Of a stretch of DNA of 9,036 nucleotides, positions 1 through 6,809 are shown one piece after another. Within the stretch, counting starts at the first letter, position 1, and every line of letters starts with the position of its first letter. Origin of the DNA: CAYMUN01 sp964640775. GTDB taxonomy: Bacteria > Patescibacteriota > Saccharimonadia > Saccharimonadales > UBA4665. Below the pieces are notes generated by a model, which saw only the letters and a program-made list of their open reading frames with translations, did no database searches and was not told the DNA's origin. Location of the stretch: positions 1 to 9,036 of the forward strand of contig CAZXIT010000034.1 of assembly GCA_964640775.1 (NCBI GenBank). Direction: 5' to 3'. The position numbers and the translations under genes are program-made.

Positions 1-799
1 GTTTGATTTTCATGATGTGCTCGACCTTGTCGACGTCGATTTCCATTTCTTTGGCAATTTCTTCGTTTGACGGCTCGCGGTTGAGTTCCTGGGTCAAACG
101 GCGCTGGGTGCGCAGCAATTTGTTAATTGTCTCGACCATGTGCACGGGGATACGGATGGTGCGGGCCTGGTCGGCGATGGCACGGGTAATAGCCTGGCGG
201 ATCCACCAGGTGGCATAGGTCGAGAATTTGAAGCCCTTGTCAGGATCAAATTTTTCGACGGCGCGCAGCAGGCCGGTGTTGCCCTCTTGGATGAGGTCGA
301 GCAGGTCGAGACCGCGGCCGACATAGCGTTTGGCGATGGAAACCACCAGGCGCATGTTGGCTTCGGCCATTTGGTCTTTGGCTTCTTTGTCGCCGGAGAC
401 CACGCGCTGCGCCAGGGCCAATTCTTCTTCGGCGTTGAGCAGCGGGATTTTACCGATTTCGCGCAGGTACAGACGCACCGAGTCGTCGGCAACGTCATCG
501 TCTAGATAGACAGCAGTATTGGTGGCGACTTCTTCCTCTTCGGGCTCCTCGGCTTCCCACTCGGTAGTAAAGCCAGCGACATCAGGCTCGGTGGTGGTAA
601 TCTCGATGTTTAAGTCGGCCAGCTCGGTGTACAGAGCGTCGAGGGCTTCAGCATTTTCGGGGGTCTCAGGTATGACAGCAAATATGTCGCGCTGCTCGAC
701 ATGCTTTTCTTTTTTGGCGCGTTCGATCAGCTGGGCTCGCAGCTGTTCGGGTGTCAGAATTTCTTCAGCGGGCTTAGTATCTTTTTTGGCTTTGGCCAT
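1..799 (-). CDS. rpoD: RNA polymerase primary sigma factor RpoD/SigA (C-terminus beyond window)
   Basis: This is the housekeeping sigma factor, which recruits core RNA polymerase to -10/-35 promoters and melts DNA. The 266 codons present begin MAKAKKDTKP. A lysine-rich then strongly acidic N-terminal part (residues about 1-95, with EEPEEEE) takes the place of region 1.1. Region 1.2 follows (about 107-137, DSVRLYLREIGKIPLL), then region 2 (about 145-216), which includes AEANMRLVVSIAKRYVGRG, DLIQEGNTGL, the DNA-melting FSTYATWWIRQAI and RAIADQARTIRIPVH. Region 3 begins after that. Regions 3.2 and 4 lie beyond base 1. The ATG at 797-799 is preceded at 8 bases by an AAGGGAG Shine-Dalgarno sequence that sits inside dnaG. 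The start overlaps the dnaG 3' end by 26 bases, so translational coupling is likely. Region 2 identity is unmistakable. Confidence 0.96.
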   Translation of the reverse strand, partial: MAKAKKDTKPAEEILTPEQLRAQLIERAKKEKHVEQRDIFAVIPETPENAEALDALYTELADLNIEITTTEPDVAGFTTEWEAEEPEEEEVATNTAVYLDDDVADDSVRLYLREIGKIPLLNAEEELALAQRVVSGDKEAKDQMAEANMRLVVSIAKRYVGRGLDLLDLIQEGNTGLLRAVEKFDPDKGFKFSTYATWWIRQAITRAIADQARTIRIPVHMVETINKLLRTQRRLTQELNREPSNEEIAKEMEIDVDKVEHIMKIK

Positions 800-2555
800 G
801 AGCGGCTCCCTTCACTTTATTGAGTAGTTCATTATATTTTTTATCTTGTTCCTGCAGCTTGCGCTTCGCGGTATCGTCGGCAGTTTCCATTTCCATGCTC
901 AATTTTGTTTTTTGAGTTTCGACAAATTTTTTGATCAGTAATGCCTGCAATTTAGCGGCGGTGTCATGAAGCTTGTTCAGATCATCATTCTGATAGTTCT
1001 CTTCATAGAGCAATGCTTCTATTTTAACATAATCAGCCAAGTTTTTCACGCTCTTGGTGTCTTTGCCATCAAAATCGGGGTGTGTTTTCAAAAATTCCAG
1101 CAGCTCCCGGCCATTATCGGTATACAGCATGTCAGCGGTTATAAGTTCGAGGAACTCGCGCAGGGTCTGGCGCATGAGCATCAGGCTCAGGAAATTGTCT
1201 TGGACTTCTTGGTTTTTGACGGCCAGCCTATTGAGCTGCGCTGGTTCGACTTTAACAATGCGGCGCCGGGCAGGCGGCGCGTCGCTGCTGGTTTTCTGGA
1301 ATTTCTGGTCCAAGGCTTCCTGGCTCACGCCAATGGTTTTGGCGATCGCGCCTAAGTAATGGTCGCGCTCAACGTCATCCGACAGTCCTCGGACTACTGG
1401 CAGCAGTACATCGCTGAATTCGCGCTTGCCCTGGGCTGAAGTAATATCGAGCAGCTTGGCGTAGCGGTCCATCAGCCAATCCAGGGCGTACTGGTGTTTG
1501 CCGATGGCTGTTTCCCAAAGTTTTGGGTCTTGGCGGATCAAATCGTCAGGGTCTTTGCCAGCTGGGATAGTAATGACGCTCAGTGAAACCTTTACCCGCG
1601 AGGCGATTGGCAAGGCGCGTTCAGTGGCCGCCATACCAGCCTTGTCAGCATCAAAACAGAGGCGTATATCACCAGTAAAGCGGCTCAGGGCTTTCAGGTG
1701 CGGCTCGGTCAGGGCGGTGCCGGCGGTAGCGACCACTTGGCGCACTTCCGCCTGATGGCTGGCAATAACATCCAGGTTGCCTTCTACCAGCACGACGAAT
1801 TTTGTTTTGCGGATAGACTCTTTGGCTAGATGCAAGCCATAGACATGGCGGCTTTTATCATACAGCACGGTTTGAGGTGTGTTGATGTATTTCGGCGCGT
1901 TTGGGTCGTCGTCAAGCTGGCGAGCCGTGAAACCGATAAGCCGCCCTTGCGGGTCCTGCAGCGGAATCATTAGCCGCCCCCTGAACATATCTTGTATGCC
2001 GCCCCGGTAGCTTTTGGCGCTCAGGCCTGCCTGCTGCAGCTCAAGTTCGCTGAAACCTTTGCCTTTGGCGTAGTCTACCAGGGCTGAGCCGTTATTTGGC
2101 GAGTACCCGAGACGCCACTCCAGCGCCGTTTTTTTGGTGAATTTGCGCTGTTTTAAAACATAGCCTAGAGCATCCTGATTGCTGCCAAATTGCACCTGGT
2201 AAAATTTTGTCGCCAATTCCAGCAGCTCATACAGTCGCTCTTTGTTCGGACCGCCCTCGCGGGGCGCTGAGCGGTACTGCTCAATATCGATGCCGGCTTT
2301 GCGGGCCAGCAGCTCCAGTGCGCCTTTAAACTCCAGCCCCTCGACTTCCATGATGAAGCTAAACATATTGCCGCCTTTGCCCGAACTGAAATCATGCCAA
2401 ATCTGCTTTTCAGGGCTGACCATAAAACTAGGCGTCTTCTCATTGCTAAAGGGGCTCAGCCCGCGCCAATTGCGCCCGGCACGCTTCAGCTGGACATACT
2501 CGGCCACCACATCCTCAATGCTCAGCCGACTTTTAACTTCCTCTATGGCATCCAT
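774..2555 (-). CDS. dnaG: DNA primase DnaG with a degenerate zinc-binding domain
   Basis: DnaG synthesises RNA primers for replication together with the DnaB helicase. The 593 residues fit the usual length (about 580-600). The N-terminal domain (1-90) has the CHC2 zinc-finger fold signature (NEKTPSFMVSPEKQ) but not the ligands. The positions normally occupied by Cys, His, Cys, Cys are Ser34, Ser37, Asp55 and Ser58 (SPFS and HDFSSG). The RNA polymerase core follows, with FRGRLMIPL near 191, then the TOPRIM domain with Glu258 in VEGNLDV and the metal-binding Asp302/Asp304 in FDADKAG. A helical, charged C-terminal region (about 430-593) would bind DnaB. The ATG at 2553-2555 has no Shine-Dalgarno sequence. 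A TATAAG box lies 10 bases upstream, so a leaderless start is possible. The gene starts 46 bases after the exporter and overlaps rpoD. Confidence 0.96.
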   Translation of the reverse strand: MDAIEEVKSRLSIEDVVAEYVQLKRAGRNWRGLSPFSNEKTPSFMVSPEKQIWHDFSSGKGGNMFSFIMEVEGLEFKGALELLARKAGIDIEQYRSAPREGGPNKERLYELLELATKFYQVQFGSNQDALGYVLKQRKFTKKTALEWRLGYSPNNGSALVDYAKGKGFSELELQQAGLSAKSYRGGIQDMFRGRLMIPLQDPQGRLIGFTARQLDDDPNAPKYINTPQTVLYDKSRHVYGLHLAKESIRKTKFVVLVEGNLDVIASHQAEVRQVVATAGTALTEPHLKALSRFTGDIRLCFDADKAGMAATERALPIASRVKVSLSVITIPAGKDPDDLIRQDPKLWETAIGKHQYALDWLMDRYAKLLDITSAQGKREFSDVLLPVVRGLSDDVERDHYLGAIAKTIGVSQEALDQKFQKTSSDAPPARRRIVKVEPAQLNRLAVKNQEVQDNFLSLMLMRQTLREFLELITADMLYTDNGRELLEFLKTHPDFDGKDTKSVKNLADYVKIEALLYEENYQNDDLNKLHDTAAKLQALLIKKFVETQKTKLSMEMETADDTAKRKLQEQDKKYNELLNKVKGAAHGQSQKRY

Positions 2556-2566
2556 ATATTAGTAGC

Positions 2567-2572
2567 TTATAG
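2567..2572 (-). promoter_or_regulatory. Possible -10 box for dnaG
   Basis: TATAAG on the minus strand ends 11 bases before the dnaG start codon. No convincing -35 hexamer is seen 16-18 bases upstream and no Shine-Dalgarno sequence precedes the ATG, so transcription would begin at or next to the start codon. This assignment rests on a single hexamer and is tentative. Confidence 0.3.
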
Positions 2573-2586
2573 CGAATCGCCTCGAG

Positions 2587-2604
2587 TAGCCAGCATAAGG
2601 GCTA
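2587..2604 (-). other. Small inverted repeat at the end of the exporter gene
   Basis: A TAGCC/GGCTA stem (2587-2591 with 2600-2604, 8-base loop) includes the exporter stop codon and lies about 30 bases before dnaG. There is no T run after it, so it is at best a weak attenuator or processing site between exporter and dnaG. Confidence 0.3.
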
Positions 2605-4101
2605 TGCGGCCGATGTGCGTTCGGGGTTGCGGATGCCGGCGAGTGAGACAGCACCGCCGGCAATCAATAGGCCGGCGATGCTCAGGATGCCGGCGTGAAA
2701 GGCTGAGACTGAAGCGTCGCTCAGAGCGCGGCGAAATTCGGGATCGTTTTGATATGGCGCGGGCGGAGTGGTTTGCAAGCTGATCTGCTTCGCCGCGCTG
2801 ACAGCCGCCGAGGTGGCTGTCGAAGCTGACATTTTGCGATCAACGGCACCGCTAAACTGGGTAGCGACAATTGCGCCGACGGCTGCTACTGCGATCAGGC
2901 CGGCGATGCGGGCCACGGCGTTATTAATCGCCGAAGCGATGCCGGCTTGGGTCGGAGGGACATCGCCCAGGATAGCAGAGGTCAGCGGCGCTACGGTAAT
3001 CGCCAGGCCGATGCCAAACAGCACAATAGCTGGAAACAGCTGCGTCCAATACTCCACGCGTGTCCCCAGATGCAGCATCATCAGGAAGCCGCAGCCAGCC
3101 ACGATTGGGCCGAGTCCCATAAACAGCCGCGGGCCATATTTGCCAGACAGTTCGCCCATTTTAGGCGATAACAAAAACAGGATCAGGGTCACCGGTATAC
3201 CGGCCATCCCGGCAGCCAGCGCCGAGTAGCCAGCCACCTGCTGCAAAAAGACCACCAAGATAAAGAATGAAGCTGTCAAACCGGCATAGACGAGCAGTGT
3301 CGCCACATTGCCGACGCTGAAATTATGATTTTTAAATAAACTCAGCGGCAGCATGGGGTGTTTGACCCGCTGTTCGTAGAGCAAAAAGGCGGCCAGCAGG
3401 GCAATCCCCCCTATCAAAGGACCGAGAATCAGCGGACTGCTCCAGCCATAGTGCGGCTGCTCGATCAAGGCATACACCGAACCGCCCAGCCCCAAAGCAC
3501 ACAGGGCGGCACCGGTAAAATCGACGGTGGCCCGGGATTTTTTATCTTTGACGGCGTCCACGCTCCGCAGCAGATACAGTGTCACGGCAATGGGCAGGAT
3601 ATTGATGGCAAAAATCCAGCGCCAAGAAGCAGCATCAACCAGCACACCTCCGACAAAAGGCCCGAGGATAAACGAAATACCCGTCCAGGCCGTCCAGCTG
3701 CCGATAGCTTTCCCCTGGGCCGGGCCTGAGAATGTCGCGATAATCAAAGCCAGTGAGCTAGGCACCAGCAGAGCACCGGCAATTCCCTGCAAGCCGCGGG
3801 CAGCGATCAGGAAACCGCTGCCGGGGGCGATAGCGCACAGCAGTGAAGCCGCCGCGAAGCCCCAAAGTCCCAAGGCTAGGATTTTCTTGCGCCCCAAAAG
3901 ATCCGACAGTGAACCGGCAATCAAGATTAAAGAGCCGAGAGCCAGCAAGTAGGCATCGACGATCCATTGCTGCACTGAGAGACCGCCACCCAGCTCCTGC
4001 TGAATAGCAGGCAGCGCCACGTTCACAATCGCACTGTCTAAAAAGGCCACGAACGAAGCCAAAATACTCACCCAAAGCACCAGGCGCTGCTGTTTGGTCA
4101 T
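2602..4101 (-). CDS. MFS drug exporter, DHA2 (EmrB/QacA-like) family, 14 TM
   Basis: This is a major-facilitator proton antiporter of the inner membrane and probably exports drugs or toxic metabolites; the substrate cannot be told from sequence. Its 499 residues match the 14-helix DHA2 family. Visible signatures are motif D1 at 21-31 (LDSAIVNVALP), motif A at 63-73 (GSLSDLLGRKK), the motif B arginine at 102 (ARGLQGIAGA) and antiporter motif C at 141-152 (GISFILGPFVGG). Hydrophobic segments run throughout, and a Ser/Ala-rich loop precedes the last helix. The ATG at 4099-4101 has no Shine-Dalgarno sequence but lies 6 bases after TGC-TATTCT, an extended -10 look-alike, which suggests a leaderless transcript. 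It diverges from the 4169 gene. dnaG follows 46 bases downstream on the same strand and may be partly co-transcribed. Confidence 0.9.
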   Translation of the reverse strand: MTKQQRLVLWVSILASFVAFLDSAIVNVALPAIQQELGGGLSVQQWIVDAYLLALGSLILIAGSLSDLLGRKKILALGLWGFAAASLLCAIAPGSGFLIAARGLQGIAGALLVPSSLALIIATFSGPAQGKAIGSWTAWTGISFILGPFVGGVLVDAASWRWIFAINILPIAVTLYLLRSVDAVKDKKSRATVDFTGAALCALGLGGSVYALIEQPHYGWSSPLILGPLIGGIALLAAFLLYEQRVKHPMLPLSLFKNHNFSVGNVATLLVYAGLTASFFILVVFLQQVAGYSALAAGMAGIPVTLILFLLSPKMGELSGKYGPRLFMGLGPIVAGCGFLMMLHLGTRVEYWTQLFPAIVLFGIGLAITVAPLTSAILGDVPPTQAGIASAINNAVARIAGLIAVAAVGAIVATQFSGAVDRKMSASTATSAAVSAAKQISLQTTPPAPYQNDPEFRRALSDASVSAFHAGILSIAGLLIAGGAVSLAGIRNPERTSAA

Positions 4102-4107
4102 AGTATT

Positions 4108-4116
4108 AGAATAGCA
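4108..4116 (-). promoter_or_regulatory. Extended -10 element for the MFS exporter (leaderless-type)
   Basis: On the minus strand the sequence reads TGC TATTCT, then AATACT, then the ATG at 4101. The TGn extension plus a -10-like hexamer ending 6 bases before the start codon would place the transcript start at the ATG. No Shine-Dalgarno sequence is present. The same TGC-TAT arrangement precedes orn. Confidence 0.45.
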
Positions 4117-4140
4117 GATTGGCAGATAGACTTCACTTCG

Positions 4141-4168
4141 AGGAGAAGCTTATGGTTTAATTAAGCTC
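4141..4168 (+). promoter_or_regulatory. Ribosome-binding site, two-codon ORF and small hairpin before the 4169 gene
   Basis: The sequence AGGAG (4141-4145) is the only good Shine-Dalgarno sequence here. It sits 6 bases before an ATG (4152-4154) that opens ATG GTT TAA, a two-codon ORF, and 23 bases before the main ATG at 4169. AGCTTA (4147-4152) pairs with TAAGCT (4162-4167). Folding that 6-bp stem would hide the decoy ATG and bring AGGAG next to the real start. Either translational coupling (8 bases between stop and start) or structural bypass could explain initiation. Confidence 0.5.
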
Positions 4169-5245
4169 ATGCCTTCTCGTCCACCACAGCCATCACATTC
4201 GCCGCAGGATAGACACACCTACATACCGCCCCACGTCCAGCAGGCTCTCGCCAAGCAAATGTCACAGTCCGTGCCGGCACACATGAAGCAATATATTGCC
4301 CCATTTATGGCCCAGCACGTCGGCGGCGGGACACCCCAGATGTTCTCACCGGTTAGTCAAAGCCACCCCCCTCCGCACGCTTTTGCGGCGCATCTGCCCC
4401 GGCAAGTAGGACAGGCGGGTGATGCGCAGCATTTTCAAGCCGCTCCAAGCGCCAATTACGGCGCGGCAGCAGTTGCACCAGCTCCGTCGCAACCGGCACA
4501 GCCGCTCCAACCCGTTCAAGCTGTCGCGCCGGTCGCACAGCCCGGACCACCACCATCGACGCCAGCCACACCGGGTGCCCCCGACGGACCGCAAGCCAGC
4601 TACGCCGCCGCTCCCGGCGCGATTGCTCCCGTCTATGACTTCATTACCAATCCCGGGCACGCCGCCAAACAATCAAACCTGCCCAAAATTCCCGGTACTT
4701 CCAATCCGATTTTCTCACGCATCGCGCTTGTGGCCGGGGGCTTGGTACTGCTGCTTGTTATTGGTCTCATCTTTAAAGGCATACTGACTAATGGCACCGA
4801 CCCAAAACCATACATAATTAGCGTCGCTCAAAGCCAGCAGTCAATCGTGCACCTCACGACTAGTGCCGATCTCGTCACCAGCCTGTCGACACACAATCGA
4901 AACTTCGCGATTACCGCCCAGCTCAGCCTCACCTCGGCCCGCTCGGAAACTATCACCTACCTTAATAAAATTGGTCTAAAGAAACTCGGCCCGCAGGCGC
5001 TCAACCTCAAGATCAATCCCAAGCTCGACGCCGAGCTGGCTACTGCGGCTACCGCCGACAACTATAATCCAACATTTGAGGAAATCATGAAAACTCAGCT
5101 GACCAACTATCAGATAGCACTTCAGACAGCCTACAAAAAAACCGCCGGTATCAACGGCCGCAAGCTGCTAGCCGACCAGTTTAAACAGTCCGAACTCCTG
5201 CAAACCCAGCTCAAAGACACCACAACAACAGCGCCAGCTCCTTAG
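4169..5245 (+). CDS. Pro/Ala/Gln-rich single-pass membrane protein, function unknown
   Basis: I do not recognise a named family. The 358-residue protein has three parts. Residues 1-175 are low-complexity, rich in Pro, Ala, Gln and His, and include a repeated helical-looking pattern near the start (YIPPHVQQALAKQM, then VPAHMKQYIAPFMAQHV). Residues about 183-206 form one transmembrane helix (SRIALVAGGLVLLLVIGL). Residues about 213-358 form a soluble, mainly helical domain rich in Thr, Ser and Lys with no cysteine. No signal-peptide-like N-terminus is seen, so the disordered part is probably cytoplasmic and the C-terminal domain external. This build is often met in Saccharibacteria, from memory rather than from a search. 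ATG 4169 is chosen because the nearer ATG (4152) stops after two codons. Its stop overlaps the stop of the convergent MmcQ-like gene by 4 bases. Confidence 0.8.
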   Translation: MPSRPPQPSHSPQDRHTYIPPHVQQALAKQMSQSVPAHMKQYIAPFMAQHVGGGTPQMFSPVSQSHPPPHAFAAHLPRQVGQAGDAQHFQAAPSANYGAAAVAPAPSQPAQPLQPVQAVAPVAQPGPPPSTPATPGAPDGPQASYAAAPGAIAPVYDFITNPGHAAKQSNLPKIPGTSNPIFSRIALVAGGLVLLLVIGLIFKGILTNGTDPKPYIISVAQSQQSIVHLTTSADLVTSLSTHNRNFAITAQLSLTSARSETITYLNKIGLKKLGPQALNLKINPKLDAELATAATADNYNPTFEEIMKTQLTNYQIALQTAYKKTAGINGRKLLADQFKQSELLQTQLKDTTTTAPAP

Positions 5246-5571
5246 CGCGCGCTGCCGGCAACTAGTTCATAGCTATGACGAATGAGACCCTGTACTTCAT
5301 CCCAAGGCAGCTGCCCAGCTAGGACCAGCGTGTTCCAGTGTTTCTTATTCAGATGATAGCCTGGCATTATTTCGTCGTACTTTTCACGCAGCGTCACCGC
5401 CAGCAGCGGGTCGCATTTCAGACTGATCTGTACCGGCTTCTTGCCTTCGGAAATCAGAGCAAACATTTTGTCAGCTACTTTGTATACCGCCACTCCTTCG
5501 CCAAACGGATAGTCCAGCCGGGCATTCGGCATGCCTAGGACATATTCTTCAACAGTTTTATGATCCATCAC
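5242..5571 (-). CDS. MmcQ/YjbR family protein
   Basis: This small CyaY-like fold protein (109 aa, typical length about 110-120) belongs to a family often labelled DNA-binding, although its biochemical role is not settled. Family marks visible are the N-terminal YVLGMPNARLDYPFGEGVAVYKV segment (split by a turn after Pro), KMFALISEGKKPVQISLKCDP in the central sheet, and the C-terminal MPGYHLNKKHWNTL and LIRHSYELV. Initiation is either GTG at 5569-5571 or the next codon, ATG at 5566-5568; only a weak GGGCAG precedes it. The gene starts about 9 bases after the stop of the 192-aa gene, so it is the last member of an orn-unknown-MmcQ transcription unit. Its TAA overlaps the TAG of the opposing gene. 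Confidence 0.85.
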   Translation of the reverse strand: MMDHKTVEEYVLGMPNARLDYPFGEGVAVYKVADKMFALISEGKKPVQISLKCDPLLAVTLREKYDEIMPGYHLNKKHWNTLVLAGQLPWDEVQGLIRHSYELVAGSAR

Positions 5572-5579
5572 TGCCCAAA

Positions 5580-6158
5580 CTATCGTGCGGCTTTAGTGAC
5601 ATCGGCGAAATCAGCGAGCTCACAAACACCGAGAGGCGGAGCCGCGCCATCATAATATCTGGGTGGCGGCAGAGTGACGTCATATATTACAGGATCCAAT
5701 TTTCGTCTGATTACTTGTAATAAATTATGGGTAAAACCCATCGCCGCCGGAGTCGGTTGTTCGATACCAGGAAGTACCATGTTTTGATTACCAAAAATAG
5801 CCAATAAATCATCAGCACCGGCCTCAGCTACATGTTGCGGATCGTCATCCGCGACGCTAATAAGTTCAATGCCGTGGTGCAACATGCCCTGCCGTAAGGC
5901 TACAAAAAATCCTCCCTCCTCCTCTTCTACAGGATGGGTTGCCCGGAGAAACGACACGCCGGGTTTTAGGCCTACCTCACCTTCAGCAACAGGTTGCCTG
6001 ATGTGTGGCCGTGTAATCACCAGACCCCCTCGTCCTCCCAGCAGCTCTGAGGCAAAATCTGCAAGCTGGCGCCGCCTGGCTTGATCCCTCTGGGCATCGG
6101 CAATAATTTCTTGCAGCCCCGCAACTGCTCCACCCTTATGGGCAACTTGTGTAAGCAC
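5580..6158 (-). CDS. Hypothetical protein, 192 aa, in the orn operon
   Basis: I do not recognise a family. The protein is soluble, with no transmembrane segment or signal peptide and a single cysteine (Cys179). The first 40 residues look like an amphipathic helix (LQEIIADAQRDQARRRQL). The middle is beta/alpha-like and glycine-rich (GGRGGLVITRP, THPVEEEEGG, GGFFVALRQGMLHHGIELISVADDD). The C-terminus is proline-rich (LPPPRYYDGAAPPLG). The start is GTG at 6156-6158, chosen because AGGGAG lies about 8 bases upstream and no better ATG exists. It begins 18 bases after the orn stop and ends about 9 bases before the MmcQ-like start, so it is almost certainly co-transcribed with both. That it is real is supported by the ribosome-binding site, the spacing and the codon pattern; its function is unknown. 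Confidence 0.75.
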   Translation of the reverse strand: MLTQVAHKGGAVAGLQEIIADAQRDQARRRQLADFASELLGGRGGLVITRPHIRQPVAEGEVGLKPGVSFLRATHPVEEEEGGFFVALRQGMLHHGIELISVADDDPQHVAEAGADDLLAIFGNQNMVLPGIEQPTPAAMGFTHNLLQVIRRKLDPVIYDVTLPPPRYYDGAAPPLGVCELADFADVTKAAR

Positions 6159-6176
6159 GATAAAACTCCCTATAAT

Positions 6177-6737
6177 TTAACGTTCTTTGTCAACTGTAAA
6201 CCATGTGAGGTAATGTTGCAATTCGGCAATCGAAGCTTGGATATCATCGAAAGCGCGGTGGACTTCTTTCTTCTCAAAACTGACTCCATACTTTGCCTGC
6301 ATCACTACTTTCCAGGCACTGACGTCGAGCATCCGGTAATGGAGTTTGAGATCGAGTGCCGGCCAGTACTGCTTGATAAAATTACGGTCATTATGGATGC
6401 TATTCCCTGCCAGCACCGCCGGTTCACTGCCAAAATGCTGCTCGACCAGGGCGATCAGCTCCTGCTCTACTTGCGCGGAAGACTTCCCCGTTGCCATTTT
6501 ATTAATAAATTCATCGCGGTTAGCCGGAAAGTCCGCCCACCAGACATTTTTTTGCATTCGCTCGACCACCAGCTCGCGCGGCTGCTGCACGATCGCTTCA
6601 TAACTGGCCAGGGTTTTAAATTCAAAATCGGTTATCTCGGCGGCAACCTCCAGGATTACATCCTGTAGCGGGTCCAATCCGGTCATCTCCAAATCCACCC
6701 ACAGCAGTTTGGTCGGCACAGCGTGTTTATCAATCAT
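6177..6737 (-). CDS. orn: Oligoribonuclease (DEDDh 3'-5' exonuclease)
   Basis: Orn degrades 2-5-nt RNA fragments to mononucleotides in the cytoplasm, finishing mRNA decay and clearing linear dinucleotides. The 186 residues match the family (E. coli 181). The DEDDh signature is complete: Asp15 and Glu17 in LLWVDLEMTGLDP, Asp117 in GNSIHNDRNFI, and His160 and Asp165 in EVHRAFDDI. The conserved YRMLDVSAWK segment lies at about 134-143. The usual GNSI-C-QD is GNSI-H-ND here, a conservative variant. The ATG at 6735-6737 has only a weak AGG upstream, but TGC-TATTAT ends 7 bases before it, so the transcript may be leaderless. orn heads a three-gene minus-strand unit, separated from the upstream reductase gene by a hairpin. 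Confidence 0.95.
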   Translation of the reverse strand: MIDKHAVPTKLLWVDLEMTGLDPLQDVILEVAAEITDFEFKTLASYEAIVQQPRELVVERMQKNVWWADFPANRDEFINKMATGKSSAQVEQELIALVEQHFGSEPAVLAGNSIHNDRNFIKQYWPALDLKLHYRMLDVSAWKVVMQAKYGVSFEKKEVHRAFDDIQASIAELQHYLTWFTVDKER

Positions 6738-6744
6738 TGCCTAC

Positions 6745-6753
6745 ATAATAGCA
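6745..6753 (-). promoter_or_regulatory. Extended -10 element for orn (leaderless-type)
   Basis: The minus strand reads TGC-TATTAT-GTAGGCA-ATG. The hexamer differs from TATAAT at one position, has the TGn extension, and would place transcription start at or within a base or two of the orn start codon. It sits directly after the hairpin at 6754-6776. Confidence 0.5.
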
Positions 6754-6776
6754 AAGAGGCCCGGAATGGACCTCTT
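6754..6776 (-). terminator. Hairpin between the reductase gene and orn
   Basis: AAGAGGTCC and GGGCCTCTT pair over 9 bp around a 5-base loop on the minus strand, with one G-U wobble. On the plus strand the same position would be a C-A mismatch, so the structure suits minus-strand RNA better. It is followed by TGCTATTAT rather than a T run, so termination may be weak. Its position just before the orn promoter fits a role separating the two units. Confidence 0.5.
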
Positions 6777-6809
6777 CGCCGCACGCATAGGGCTCTCAAA
6801 CCCGATCAA

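Noticed and set aside
94..498. Long frames antisense to or out of frame with rpoD (94-498 minus, 140-505 plus)
   Set aside because: Cys/Arg/Pro-rich or odd composition, and region 2 of the sigma factor occupies the true frame over the same bases.
4346..4672. Minus-strand ORFs opposite the Pro/Ala-rich gene
   Set aside because: Gly/Arg/Trp-rich shadow of Pro/Ala codons, with no ribosome-binding site or motif.
6081..6668. 195-codon plus-strand ORF opposite orn
   Set aside because: It is the antisense shadow of orn, whose DEDDh motifs are complete, and the encoded protein shows no family features.
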